Shown here piece by piece: positions 16,903 to 25,270 of a DNA stretch of 55,397 nucleotides. This DNA is from Hydrogenophilales bacterium 12-61-10 (GTDB taxonomy: Bacteria; Pseudomonadota; Gammaproteobacteria; Burkholderiales; Thiobacillaceae). Both the position numbers and the translations under genes were made by a program. The notes beneath the pieces are model-generated. The model was not told the DNA's origin and searched no databases. It saw nothing but the letters and a program-made list of their open reading frames with translations. The first letter of the stretch is position 1; each line of letters starts with the position of its first letter. The stretch lies in NCBI GenBank assembly GCA_002279795.1, contig NCCT01000001.1, forward strand, positions 1-55,397, written 5' to 3'.

Positions 16903-17206
16903 ACCAAAAGAAGGCGACCCCGACATCCCCGAAACCCCGGAAATCGAGCCTACCGGGTGGGCGGCAAAGAACTCGTTCTTCTTTTGCTGTTTTGATTTGA
17001 TTTTTGTGAGAAGAACTTCAGACACCTTTGCCGCTGATCCACCCGCCAGACTCAATTTCCGGCGGGGCTGAGAGGGGAGGAAGGTCAAAATCAGTGCGCT
17101 GGTGGCTGGGAATTTGCGATTATTATTTGGGCTTCCACGTCGGTGCAGACATGATTGCCTTGCGCGGGCTAAAAACAATTCGAGCACGGCCCCTTTGATC
17201 GTTGAC

Positions 17207-17617
17207 TCACTTGCATGCGAGCTTCATAACATCCAAATTCAGGTTGTTTTGATACACCTTCTGCCCGGGGGTCCACCATTGCGGTTTAGCACGTGAATTT
17301 GTGTGTCCATTTCCTTGGCCAAAACGTGCGTCGTACCAAACACTCTCCAAGACTTTAAAGTATTGATTTTTACAGTCGAAAAGCGATCGGTATACGAGTG
17401 AGTTCTTTTGAAGATATTGTCTACCTGACTTTAAACGTTGAGTCTCACCGAAGTTTGATACCCAAACCGCCTCCGCGTAATGTCCTTTTATTTGCGTAAG
17501 GCTCTTGTCCATGTAGACAGAAGTACCTCCTCTCTCAACGACAAAGTCCCATGCAGCCGAACTCGCAGGAACATACATGGTTAGCATAATTACAAGGAAA
17601 AATCTGTAGGCTTGCAT
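17207..17617 (-). CDS. exported protein, surface-adhesin-E-like
   Basis: The 136-residue protein has a signal peptide (MQAYRFFLVIMLTMYVPASSA). The mature part starts with WDFVVERGGTSVYMDKSL and contains the VWVSNF, SGRQYL, YRSLFDC and YFKVLES blocks, which recall the adhesin-E family of small secreted proteins. Two cysteines (SLFDC, KLACK) may form a disulfide. The DNA is clearly more AT-rich than the chromosome around it, suggesting transfer. The start at 17617 fits the signal peptide; the reading frame upstream is non-coding. Confidence 0.6.
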   Translation of the reverse strand: MQAYRFFLVIMLTMYVPASSAAWDFVVERGGTSVYMDKSLTQIKGHYAEAVWVSNFGETQRLKSGRQYLQKNSLVYRSLFDCKNQYFKVLESVWYDARFGQGNGHTNSRAKPQWWTPGQKVYQNNLNLDVMKLACK

Positions 17618-17729
17618 TGCGAACTCTTTCTGGATTTTAATCATGGACAGCAAGTATCGGCAGTGTTTGTTTGTATGAAACGGCTGGCAAAGAAAAACGC
17701 GATTTTTTCGAGTCTCCGCGGTTCCTGCG

Positions 17730-18269
17730 TTAAGTCCGTAACGAACAGGCAGGACAAATTTGTTCATTGCTAATGGCCACAAATCGATTTCTGCAAATTT
17801 TACAGATACGCAGTATCTCTATTTCCATGAAATCAGCTCCGATTATGCGCTCATGAAATCCAACAAATATCTTGTTTAGGAACCGCATTCCAAACTCATG
17901 TGGGGTACTGTTCTCGTCGAGTTCAATATTCATAATGTTCTCTGCAATGGCAATTTTCTCTGCACCTGCTTGAAGGCCCGTCGGGCTAACAATAATTCCT
18001 CCATCAGCGCCCGAATCTAGAATTCGATAGGCAAGTCCTGCTAATTTTTCCTGATTCTGTTTCGATGTGGTGTATCGACGGCATTCAACAATCAGAAACC
18101 CTTCACCGTCTGCGAGAAAAGCCTTTGCATCAATCTTCCAGCTTGTCTTCGATCGACGTCCAGTCACTACCTGCGAGGGTTCGACATGCGTGACCCCAAA
18201 CTCATCAGAGAACTGATTGAGCAAATAGGCCGCTACATCTTCGTACGATTTCCATTTTTTATCGTTCAT
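17730..18269 (-). CDS. Mrr-like restriction endonuclease-fold protein with zinc ribbon
   Basis: This 179-residue protein starts MNDKKWKSYEDVAAYLL. It shows a PD-(D/E)xK-like core: WKIDAKAFL (Asp), FLIVECRRY (Glu-x-Arg in place of the usual E/QxK), then KQNQEKLAGLAYRI, as in Mrr-type nucleases. The C-terminus is a four-cysteine ribbon, ICKICRNRF...QICPACSLRT. Composition is AT-rich compared with neighbours. It may act in type IV restriction or DNA repair. Only a 22-bp repeat array and a broken DUF4160 pair lie upstream, and no methylase is nearby. Confidence 0.65.
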   Translation of the reverse strand: MNDKKWKSYEDVAAYLLNQFSDEFGVTHVEPSQVVTGRRSKTSWKIDAKAFLADGEGFLIVECRRYTTSKQNQEKLAGLAYRILDSGADGGIIVSPTGLQAGAEKIAIAENIMNIELDENSTPHEFGMRFLNKIFVGFHERIIGADFMEIEILRICKICRNRFVAISNEQICPACSLRT

Positions 18270-18362
18270 CAATTGATGCCCAAAAACGGCTCCGGGGTCT
18301 TGCAATAACTCATACGCGACGCGCGAATTACGCTGCCACCGCCAGCGGCTGAATCGCCGCCA

Positions 18363-18444
18363 AGAATAAATGGGGTCGAGAATAAATGGGGTCGGACACG
18401 AGAATAAATGGGGTCGGACACGAGAATAAATGGGGTCGGACACG
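18363..18444. repeat. 22-bp tandem repeat, 3 full copies plus a truncated one
   Basis: A 22-bp unit beginning AGAATAAATGGGGTCGG and ending ACACG repeats without spacers at 18379-18400, 18401-18422 and 18423-18444. A 16-base partial copy precedes it at 18363-18378. On the minus strand each unit reads CGACCCCATTTATTC, a motif I recall from REP-like elements in proteobacteria. Confidence 0.95.
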
Positions 18445-18465
18445 ATTTAAGGCACGCGAAAGCAC

Positions 18466-18720
18466 TCAAGCCGCCAATGAATGCCCCTGCGTCTGATCGC
18501 CGATTCCCATCAGCAGTCCTTCCACGCTGATGTCTTCGTCCAGCGCATCCCAATGCAGGCCGCTTCCATTACCTGACATTTCGTATTGCAAACGCTGCTC
18601 AGGCGTCGCGCGCAGAAGTCGCGGAAAATACGCCAGGGGCACGCCGAGTTTGCGGCCGTCCGACAAGTCCACCCACATCATCGACTCGTCGAATTCGAGC
18701 CTAGTCGCCGAAATGTTCAT
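18466..18720 (-). CDS. DUF2442 protein
   Basis: The 84-residue protein (MNISATRLEFDESMMWVDLSDGR...GVPLAYFPRLLRATPEQRLQYEM) matches the DUF2442 pattern. These proteins are usually encoded directly after a DUF4160 gene, and the pair has been proposed as a toxin-antitoxin-like module. Here the gene overlaps the end of the broken DUF4160 gene by 20 bases. I chose ATG 18720; an ATG five codons upstream is less likely. Confidence 0.8.
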   Translation of the reverse strand: MNISATRLEFDESMMWVDLSDGRKLGVPLAYFPRLLRATPEQRLQYEMSGNGSGLHWDALDEDISVEGLLMGIGDQTQGHSLAA

Positions 18721-18942
18721 GCCATGCCCTTTCAATCTCGTCTCTGCGCGTTTCCACGATCTGCACCAAGCTGTTCACTTCCTTGCCGGTAAATCCCTGA
18801 TTGTTCGAAAGGCCAACGGGGTTCAACCATAATTCGCGCGCTTGCCATCCTTGCGGACATGCACGTGGATCGGTTCACGAGGATTGCCTTCGTTCGAAAA
18901 GAAGAAAAAGCGATAGCCCTCGAACTGGAAGATGGTTGGCAT
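18701..18942 (-). pseudogene. DUF4160 gene with a one-base frameshift
   Basis: From ATG 18942 the frame reads MPTIFQFEGYRFFFFSNEG then PREPIHVHVRKDGKRA, the DUF4160 signature, and then stops. One missing A near 18831-18834 (gcgcgAATTatgg, expected gcgcgAAATTatgg) explains it. In the next frame the protein continues KLWLNPVGLSNNQGFTGKEV...IERAWHEHFGD to a TAG at 18701. The 242-base span is one short of a multiple of three. It precedes DUF2442. It could be a real lesion or a sequencing error. Confidence 0.85.
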
Positions 18943-19096
18943 GGTTGGATGTTAGCGCATCGCTTCCCGTCTTGTCTGGCTGTTCACTCCGGGCCGGATT
19001 TCGTCCTCCGGCCATGCCGCGATTTCACGGCGTGCCATGCAAAATCCCGCCCGTTGTTGTCCCCGCTCTTTCGAGCGCAAACCGCCAGCCGCAGGA

Positions 19097-19981
19097 TCAG
19101 GACTTCTTGCGCGCGCGTGGATGCGCTTGGTCGTAGACCTTGGCGAGGTGTTGCCAGTCGAGATGGGTGTAGACCTGCGTCGTGCTGATGCTGGCGTGGC
19201 CGAGCATTTCCTGCACCGCGCGCAGGTCGCCGGAGGATTGCAGCACGTGGGTGGCGAAGGCGTGACGCAGCAGGTGCGGGTGAACATGCTGGCTCAAGCC
19301 GGCCTGCATGGCCCAGCGCTGAAGGCGTAGCTGGATGCTGCGCGGCGACAGACGCGTGCCACGCTGATTAAGGAACAGGGCAGGCGTGTTGTCGCGCGGC
19401 TGCCGCTGTTGCAGCCAGGCGGCCAACGCGGTTAAGGCCTGTTGGCCGACTGGCACGATGCGGGTTTTACGTCCTTTGCCGGTGACTTGCGCTTCGCCGG
19501 ATTGCAGATTGACATCGTTCAGATCCAGATCGGCCAGCTCGGACAGACGCAGCCCGGACGAATAGAACAGCTCGAACATGGCGCGGTCGCGCGCCTGCAA
19601 GGCATTGTCTTCGGTGGCGGCATGGTCGCCATTCAACAGCTGCGCGCAGGTGTCGGGTGACAGCACTTGCGGCAAGGCTTTGGCGGCCTTCGGCGGACGC
19701 AGGCCGATGCAGGGATTGCTGGCGTAGCCGAGGCGGCGGCAGGCAAACACATAAAACCCGCGCCAGCTGGACAGGTGCCGCGCCACGCTGGCGGGCGACA
19801 GAGCGTGGCCGCGCAGTTTGACGATGGCGCCGCGGATGTCGGTGACACTGAGTTCCGCGAGCGGCTTGCCGGCGGTCAGCTGGGTGAGCTGGGCCAAATC
19901 CCGCTGATAGGCGCTGAGGGTATGTGGCGACAGCCGCCGTTCGGCAGCAAGATGTTGCAGGTAGCTGTCGACCGGGTTCAA
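19097..19981 (-). CDS. xerC: XerC site-specific tyrosine recombinase
   Basis: XerC works with XerD at dif to resolve chromosome dimers. The 294-residue protein has an N-terminal SAM-like domain (SYLQHLAAERRLSPHTLSAYQRDL) and a catalytic domain with Arg in SSGLRLSEL, Lys in TGKGRKTR, His/Arg in HPHLLRHAFATH, His in MLGHAS and the nucleophile Tyr in TTQVYTHL. The start is TTG 19981, 7 bases after the DUF484 stop; no ATG lies near. dapF-DUF484-xerC is the standard order. Its 3' end is duplicated at 16492-16659. Confidence 0.93.
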   Translation of the reverse strand: MNPVDSYLQHLAAERRLSPHTLSAYQRDLAQLTQLTAGKPLAELSVTDIRGAIVKLRGHALSPASVARHLSSWRGFYVFACRRLGYASNPCIGLRPPKAAKALPQVLSPDTCAQLLNGDHAATEDNALQARDRAMFELFYSSGLRLSELADLDLNDVNLQSGEAQVTGKGRKTRIVPVGQQALTALAAWLQQRQPRDNTPALFLNQRGTRLSPRSIQLRLQRWAMQAGLSQHVHPHLLRHAFATHVLQSSGDLRAVQEMLGHASISTTQVYTHLDWQHLAKVYDQAHPRARKKS

Positions 19982-19988
19982 CCTGGAC

Positions 19989-20681
19989 TCAATCCTGCAT
20001 CCGCAGCAAGGCGGCGCTGATGAGCTGCCCCAGGCGCTCCAGATAAAGCGTGCCCATGCCGGCGTAGAAGCGGTTTTCTTCTTCGGAGGCGAGCACCAGC
20101 AGCCCCAGCGGAACACCGTTGGCCGATACGCGCAGGGGAATGCAGGCAAACGCGCGCAGGTGCGGCGACACGGTTTCACCAAACCAGTTGATGGCCTCGT
20201 CCACCGCCAGCACGCCGCACACCGGATGCGCCATGGCGCTGATCTGGTCGCGAGCGGTTTGCGCAACCGGGTCGCTCAGGCCGGGCACGCTATCGCTTGG
20301 CAGATTCCACGCGCGCAGCGCATGGTGCGGCACGGCAAATCCTTCGCGCAGGTGCAGCGTCAGCGCGACCAGAATGTCCTGCGGTGTGCGCGTGGCCATC
20401 AGCGCCAGCGCGAGCGCCTGCATCTTGTCGGAAATACCGTCGTTTTCTTCGCCAAACTGGATCAGTTCGGTCAGCTTGTTTTCCAGCATGCGCACCTTGT
20501 CGCGCATCGAGATGAGCTGTCGCTCGCTCATCGAGATGGCGTGCGTGCCGTGCGGATGGGGGATGTTCAGTTCCGCCAGCAAGGCGGGAAAATTGTTGAA
20601 GAAATTCGGATGCTGGATCAGAAAATCAGCAACAGCCTGGGGATCGAGCGCGGGGGTTTGGGTGTCGCTGGCTGTGGTCAT
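19989..20681 (-). CDS. DUF484 family protein (GAF-like)
   Basis: The 230-residue protein matches the COG3159/DUF484 pattern: [53 protein letters not shown] near the N-terminus, a coiled coil, then a GAF-like domain. Its molecular role is unknown, but the gene lies between dapF and xerC in many proteobacteria, as here. It overlaps dapF by 4 bases. Confidence 0.9.
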   Translation of the reverse strand: MTTASDTQTPALDPQAVADFLIQHPNFFNNFPALLAELNIPHPHGTHAISMSERQLISMRDKVRMLENKLTELIQFGEENDGISDKMQALALALMATRTPQDILVALTLHLREGFAVPHHALRAWNLPSDSVPGLSDPVAQTARDQISAMAHPVCGVLAVDEAINWFGETVSPHLRAFACIPLRVSANGVPLGLLVLASEEENRFYAGMGTLYLERLGQLISAALLRMQD

Positions 20682-21529
20682 GGGATTTCAATGGCTCCTT
20701 CAAATACGGTAACGGCGGGGCCGGTCATATACACCGGCTGGTCCTTGCCCGCCCATTCGATGATCAGATCGCCGCCCCGGGTGTGGACGCTCACCGGGCT
20801 CTTCAACCAGTCCTGGCGGATGCCGGCGACGGCTGCCGCGCAGGCACCGGTGCCGCAGGCGAGGGTTTCGCCCGCGCCGCGTTCGAATACGCGCAGGCGG
20901 ATGTCGTGCGGCGTCAGCACCTGCATGAAGCCGGCGTTGACGCGTTGCGGGAAACGTTGGTGCGCTTCGATCGCCGCGCCGAGGATATCCACTGGCGCAC
21001 TGTCGAGATCGTTCACCTTTAAAACGGCGTGCGGGTTGCCCATCGAGAGCGCGGAAATTTCGAGGGTGTGGGTGCCGACCTTGAGCGGGTAGGTCAGCGC
21101 TTCGGCGGTCGCGACAAACGGGATGTCGGCCGGCGCAAAACGCGGCGCGCCCATGTTCACCGTGACTTGGCCATTGTCGAGCAGGCGAGGTTCGATGATG
21201 CCGGACGCGGTTTCGACGCGGATCGCGGTTTTGTCGGTGAGTCCCTTGTCGTGAACGAAGCGCACGAAGCAGCGCGCGCCGTTGCCGCACTGTTCGACTT
21301 CGCCGCCGTCGGCGTTGAAGATGCGATAGCGGAAATCGACGTCGTCGCGGCTGGGCTTTTCGACCAGCAGGATCTGGTCGCAGCCGACGCCGAAATGGCG
21401 GTCGGCGAGGCGGCGGCACTGCTCGGGTGTCAGCGCAACGTCTTGCGAAATACCGTCGATGACGACGAAGTCGTTGCCGAGGCCGTGCATTTTGGTGAAG
21501 CGAAGCGTCATGCCTGATGGCGTGTTCAT
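20678..21529 (-). CDS. dapF: diaminopimelate epimerase
   Basis: DapF converts LL- to meso-diaminopimelate, the lysine and peptidoglycan precursor. The 283-residue protein carries both catalytic-cysteine motifs, [17 protein letters not shown] and [14 protein letters not shown], and the N-terminal [16 protein letters not shown] 21529 overlaps the upstream stop (ATGA); ATG 21511 ([10 protein letters not shown]) also fits the family N-terminus well. Confidence 0.95.
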   Translation of the reverse strand: MNTPSGMTLRFTKMHGLGNDFVVIDGISQDVALTPEQCRRLADRHFGVGCDQILLVEKPSRDDVDFRYRIFNADGGEVEQCGNGARCFVRFVHDKGLTDKTAIRVETASGIIEPRLLDNGQVTVNMGAPRFAPADIPFVATAEALTYPLKVGTHTLEISALSMGNPHAVLKVNDLDSAPVDILGAAIEAHQRFPQRVNAGFMQVLTPHDIRLRVFERGAGETLACGTGACAAAVAGIRQDWLKSPVSVHTRGGDLIIEWAGKDQPVYMTGPAVTVFEGAIEIP

Positions 21530-21945
21530 GCGGTAAATAGTCTGACGTAGTCTTTAAGAATGCAGCGATCCATTACCACCGTCATGCCGCCTGCTTGCGC
21601 CTGTTGCGCGGCGGCGTCATGCACGATGCCTTCCTGGATCCAGATGGACGGCAAGTGTAGCGCCAGGCATTGCTCGACGATAGCAGGCACGTGCCCGGGG
21701 GCGCGGAACACATTCACCAGATCGACCTGGAACGGGATGTCGGCGAGATCCGCGTAGGCAGGTTCGCCCAGCACGCTGGCCACCAGTGGCCGCACCGGCA
21801 CGATGCGAAACCCATAGCGCTGCATGGCCTGCGCCACGCGGTAGCTGGGCCTGGCGGGCTGCGGCGAGAGGCCGACCACGGCGATGGTTTTGACGCGATC
21901 GAATAGCGCGCGCAGGGCGTCGTCGCCGGGATTGCCGAAGCTCAC
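21526..21945 (-). CDS. CoA-binding (YccU-type) Rossmann protein
   Basis: This 139-residue single-domain protein has the CoA-binding fold of succinyl-CoA synthetase alpha. It shows [34 protein letters not shown] (nucleotide-binding loop), [18 protein letters not shown] and [13 protein letters not shown]. Function is unknown across the family. The start is GTG 21945, overlapping the GNAT stop (GTGA). It is co-transcribed with dapF. Confidence 0.88.
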   Translation of the reverse strand: MSFGNPGDDALRALFDRVKTIAVVGLSPQPARPSYRVAQAMQRYGFRIVPVRPLVASVLGEPAYADLADIPFQVDLVNVFRAPGHVPAIVEQCLALHLPSIWIQEGIVHDAAAQQAQAGGMTVVMDRCILKDYVRLFTA

Positions 21946-22454
21946 AGGGTTTTCTCCATCACATGGTCGTCCATCACGAAGCCGTGGCCGATGTCGAACA
22001 CGCGCGATTCGATGATGCGAAAGCCGTGTTTTTGATAGACGGCGATCGCCGGCATGTTGCCGCGATTGACCTGCAGCCACAGGCGACGGGCGTGGTGCGC
22101 GCGCGCCCAGTCCTGCACCGTGGTTAGCAACGCGCTGCCGATGCCGTGGCGCTGGCGGTCGGGATGCACATAGAGTTTGTCGAGTTTGGCATCGGCGCCG
22201 CCAAGCAAAATATCGGCGCTGTTCAGTGAAGCATGGGCGAAGCCGGCGAGCATTTCTCCGGCAAACGCGCCCCACCAGGCGTGTCGAGGGTCGTCGAGTT
22301 GCGCGTGAATGTGTGTGGCGGCGTAACGGTCGGCCAGCATGAAATCAATCTGCGCCTGCGTAATCAGCGCCGGATAAGTGGCCTGCCACACCCCGCGCGC
22401 CAGCGCGCTGACGGCTTCGACTTCGTACGGCGTCAGCCGATGGATGTCAGTCAT
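21942..22454 (-). CDS. GNAT-family N-acetyltransferase
   Basis: The 170-residue acetyltransferase has an acetyl-CoA binding block KLYVHPDRQRHGIGSALLTTVQDWA (motif A, R/Q-x-x-G-x-G/A) and a motif B region RLWLQVNRGNMPAIAVYQKHGFRI. The substrate is unknown. I chose ATG 22454, which overlaps the end of the acyltransferase gene by 8 bases; an ATG 5 codons earlier is possible. Confidence 0.88.
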   Translation of the reverse strand: MTDIHRLTPYEVEAVSALARGVWQATYPALITQAQIDFMLADRYAATHIHAQLDDPRHAWWGAFAGEMLAGFAHASLNSADILLGGADAKLDKLYVHPDRQRHGIGSALLTTVQDWARAHHARRLWLQVNRGNMPAIAVYQKHGFRIIESRVFDIGHGFVMDDHVMEKTL

Positions 22455-23358
22455 ACAGGCTGGCTTCACCGATCGGGCGCGTCTTGAAGCGGCGATGTAG
22501 CCACAGATACTGTTCCGGCATTTCGCGGATACGGTCTTCGATGAAGGCGTTCATGCGCGCGACATCGGCGTCGAGGTCGCCACTCGGGAAGTTTTCCCAC
22601 GGCGGATAAAAGCGCAGTGCATAGCCGCGTCCCCACGACAGTTGGCGAGTGATGACCGGGATGACCTGCGCATCGGTGAGCTTGACCAGGCGCGGCAGCG
22701 CCGACACGGTGGCGGCGGGGATGCCGAAGAACGGCGCGAATACCGCGTTGAGGCGACCATGATCCTGGTCCGGCAGGTAGTAGAACGGCAAGCCGCGCTT
22801 GATCGCGGCGAGTGTGGCCTTGATGCCTTCATGACGTTCGATCAGCACGATGTCCGAAAAACGCGTGCGGCCGTGGCGCATGTATTTGTCGGCGACCGGG
22901 TTCTGCGCGCGTGCATACATCGAGACGATGGTCTGGTCCATGGTCAGGCGGATGCCGCCCATGTCGAGACCGACGAAGTGCGGCGCCAGCCAGATCACCG
23001 GCCGCACGCCGTCGCCGCGCGCGGCTTCGGGGTTGTCGATGCGCACCAGACGGCGCACGCGCGCGGCCGATCCCCACCACAGGATGCCGTATTCCAGCGC
23101 GGCGCGGATCGAGGCCTGAAAGGTCTGCCGCAGCCAGCGGCGGCGCTGCGCAGCGGATACGTCGGGAAAACACAGCGCCAGATTGGTGGCGCCGACCCGG
23201 CGTCGCTTGCTGGGTATCTGCGCGGCAATCCAGCCGAGGCTGTTGCCGATGGCCGCCTGCAGCGGCAGCGGCAGCCAGTGCAGCAGCCACAGGGCGAAGA
23301 CGCCGAGCCAGACCGGCAGCAACGCAGGCCGCAGCAGGATGCGGGATGCACCGATCAT
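22447..23358 (-). CDS. LpxL/HtrB-type lipid A acyltransferase (copy 1)
   Basis: This 303-residue inner-membrane acyltransferase adds a secondary acyl chain to lipid A. One N-terminal membrane segment (LLPVWLGVFALWLLHWLPLPL) precedes the HX4D motif in LAPHFVGLDMGGIRLTMDQ, then PDQDHGRLNAVFAPFFG. It is the most diverged of three tandem homologues; its ATG overlaps the stop of the next (ATGA). Confidence 0.9.
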   Translation of the reverse strand: MIGASRILLRPALLPVWLGVFALWLLHWLPLPLQAAIGNSLGWIAAQIPSKRRRVGATNLALCFPDVSAAQRRRWLRQTFQASIRAALEYGILWWGSAARVRRLVRIDNPEAARGDGVRPVIWLAPHFVGLDMGGIRLTMDQTIVSMYARAQNPVADKYMRHGRTRFSDIVLIERHEGIKATLAAIKRGLPFYYLPDQDHGRLNAVFAPFFGIPAATVSALPRLVKLTDAQVIPVITRQLSWGRGYALRFYPPWENFPSGDLDADVARMNAFIEDRIREMPEQYLWLHRRFKTRPIGEASLYD

Positions 23359-24236
23359 GTCGGCGCGGCGTCCGGGGGCGGCGCGTCGCCCGGGCGTTTG
23401 TGGCGGTTGTAGCTCCACAGGTACTGCGCGGGAAAGCGGCGCACCACGTCTTCCACCCCCTGGTTGATTCGCAGGGCAGCCGCAGTCTTGTCTGCCGGCA
23501 GCGCATCGAGCACCGGGTAGGCGTGCAGGTGATAGCCGCGTCCCCAGCTCAGGCGTTCGGCTACGACAAAAAAAGCGGCAGCGCCGGTCTTGCGCTGCAG
23601 GCTGGCGACCAGCGTCGGCGTGTAGGCTGGACGGCCGAGAAACGGCGCCCACACGCCATCGCCACCGGTCGCCACCTGGTCGGGCAGGATGCCGATGGCC
23701 TCGTGACGCTTGAGCGCGGCCAGTTGCGCGCGTACACCGGACAGGTCGGTCGGCACCAGCGTTGCCTGGCCGCGCTGGCGTCCATTTAACATCAGCTCGG
23801 ACAGCACCGCCTTGCGCGGCGGCTTGTACATGGCGGTGAACGGGTGGCGCGCGGCGTAATCCAGATTGAGCAGTTCGAAGCAGCCGATATGCGGGCCGAT
23901 CAGGATGATCCCCTTGCCGGCCTCGCGGGCGGCGTCGATGGCCTCCCAGCCGCTGCGGCCCTTGACCAGTTTCAGCACCTGTTCATACGGGCGCAGCCAG
24001 ACTGGCAGCAGCTCGATGATGGCCTTGCCGGATTCGGCGATGGACTGGCGCAGCAGGCGGCGGCAGTCTGCGCCCGGCGAGCACAGGCCGCTGTCGAATA
24101 CGTTGTTGCGCATGCGCACCGAATGCCGGCCTGGCGCCCAGTAGATGAGCCAGCCAAGCACGATGCCGATACCGTGAAGCAACGGCAGGGGCAGACGCGC
24201 CACCAGCTTGAGCAGGATCAGCAGTGCGCGATTCAT
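23355..24236 (-). CDS. LpxL/HtrB-type acyltransferase (copy 2)
   Basis: This 293-residue acyltransferase has an N-terminal hydrophobic helix ([22 protein letters not shown]) and HX4E in [14 protein letters not shown], plus [24 protein letters not shown]. It is very close to copy 3, especially over the last 130 residues, where only a few positions differ. It starts at ATG 24236, overlapping copy 3 by 4 bases. Relatives use HX4(D/E), so catalysis is expected. Confidence 0.9.
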   Translation of the reverse strand: MNRALLILLKLVARLPLPLLHGIGIVLGWLIYWAPGRHSVRMRNNVFDSGLCSPGADCRRLLRQSIAESGKAIIELLPVWLRPYEQVLKLVKGRSGWEAIDAAREAGKGIILIGPHIGCFELLNLDYAARHPFTAMYKPPRKAVLSELMLNGRQRGQATLVPTDLSGVRAQLAALKRHEAIGILPDQVATGGDGVWAPFLGRPAYTPTLVASLQRKTGAAAFFVVAERLSWGRGYHLHAYPVLDALPADKTAAALRINQGVEDVVRRFPAQYLWSYNRHKRPGDAPPPDAAPT

Positions 24237-25138
24237 ACGGCTGGACATTCGGTGGGCAATGCGACCCCGCCCGGGCACTTGTGGCGGTTGTAGCGCCATT
24301 GATATTGCGACGGAAAGTGGCGCACCACGGCTTCGACGCCCTGGTTGATGCGCAGGGCGGCGGCGGTCTTGTCTGCCGGCAGTGTGTCGTTCATGGGGTA
24401 TGCATGCAGGTGATAGCCGCGTCCCCAACTCAGCCGTTCGGCAGCGACGAAGAAGGCTGCCGCGCCGGTCTTGCGCTGCAGGCTGGCGACCAGCGTTGGC
24501 GTGTAGGCCGGGCGGCCGAGAAACGGCGCCCAGACGCCGTCGCCGCTGGTCGCCACCTGGTCGGGCAGGATGCCGATGGCTTCGTGGCGCTTGAGCGCAG
24601 CCAGTTGCGCACGCACGCCCGACAGGTCGGTGGGCACCAGCGTCGTCAGGCTGCGCTGGCGGCCGGCCAGCATCAGTGCATTGAGCAAGGGGCTGGGAGC
24701 GGGTTTGTACATGATGGTGAACGGGTGGCGCGCGCCGAAATACTGGCCGATGATCTCGAAACAGCCGATGTGCGGCGCAATCAGGATCACCCCCCGGCCC
24801 GCTGCGCGCGCAGCATCGATCGCCTCCCAGCCGCTGCTGCCGCGCACGTGCTGCAGCACGATTTTGTCCGGACGCAGCCACATCGGCAGCAATTCCGCGA
24901 AGGCCTTGCCGGATTCGCTGACGCTTTGACGCAGCAGGCGATTGCAGCTGTCCCCCGGCGTGCACAGGCCGCTGTCGAACACGTTGTTGCGCATGCGTGC
25001 CGAATGCCGGCCCGGCGCCCAGTAAACCAGCCAGCCGAGCGCAACGCCGATGCCGTGCAGCACGGGCAGCGGCAGGCGCGCCAGCAATCTGAGCAGGAGA
25101 ATCACGTAGGCTTGACGCTGCGGAAACAAGCGCGGCAC
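24233..25138 (-). CDS. LpxL/HtrB-type acyltransferase (copy 3)
   Basis: This is the first gene of the tandem set (301 residues from GTG 25138). It has HX4E in [15 protein letters not shown] and the same C-terminal blocks as copy 2. A second GTG at 25105 gives a start aligned better with copy 2 ([18 protein letters not shown]), so the start is uncertain. The gene runs away from metK; the 132 bases between them hold the metK leader. Confidence 0.88.
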   Translation of the reverse strand: MPRLFPQRQAYVILLLRLLARLPLPVLHGIGVALGWLVYWAPGRHSARMRNNVFDSGLCTPGDSCNRLLRQSVSESGKAFAELLPMWLRPDKIVLQHVRGSSGWEAIDAARAAGRGVILIAPHIGCFEIIGQYFGARHPFTIMYKPAPSPLLNALMLAGRQRSLTTLVPTDLSGVRAQLAALKRHEAIGILPDQVATSGDGVWAPFLGRPAYTPTLVASLQRKTGAAAFFVAAERLSWGRGYHLHAYPMNDTLPADKTAAALRINQGVEAVVRHFPSQYQWRYNRHKCPGGVALPTECPAV

Positions 25139-25151
25139 AATGCCAGGCCAC

Positions 25152-25212
25152 CAGCCGCCGCGTTAATCTTGACAACTTGCGGGCGGGATACAAATACAGC
25201 TAAAGCGTCGCC
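25152..25212 (+). promoter_or_regulatory. candidate SAM-II riboswitch in the metK leader
   Basis: GCCGCCGC (25154-25161) pairs with GCGGGCGG (25179-25186, one bulge) around a 17-base loop. Directly after it comes GATACAAATACAGCTAAA (25187-25204), close to the GAUAAAUGUAGCUAAA tail of the known SAM-II aptamer. A short pseudoknot GAC (25171-25173) with GTC (25207-25209) is possible. SAM-II is known mostly from alphaproteobacteria, so this needs a covariance search; metK is the right target gene. Confidence 0.5.
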
Positions 25213-25220
25213 GCTCTGCA

Positions 25221-25258
25221 GGTCCCGAGAGTTGCTTACGCAAACGTTAACCGGGACC
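25221..25258 (+). other. extended hairpin just before the metK ribosome site
   Basis: GGTCCCG (25221-25227) pairs with CGGGACC (25252-25258), with an inner GTTGC / GCAAAC stem. It ends 2 bases before the AGGAG ribosome site at 25261-25265, so it could act as the expression platform of the upstream riboswitch candidate. No T run follows, so it is not an intrinsic terminator. Confidence 0.6.
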
Positions 25259-25270
25259 ACAGGAGCGCTC

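Larger units (their letters stand above)
16741..17206. other. 466-base gene-free stretch with two REP-like hairpins
   Basis: I see no credible gene here. It contains two perfect hairpins, listed separately. The rest is mixed-composition DNA with no recognisable coding or RNA features. Confidence 0.6.

Noticed and set aside
18363-18444. possible CRISPR array
   Set aside because: Units are adjacent without spacers and no cas genes are present; it is a simple tandem repeat.
19097-19981. tyrosine recombinase as integrase of the accessory patch
   Set aside because: It has full XerC features and the standard dapF-DUF484-xerC position, so it is the housekeeping gene.
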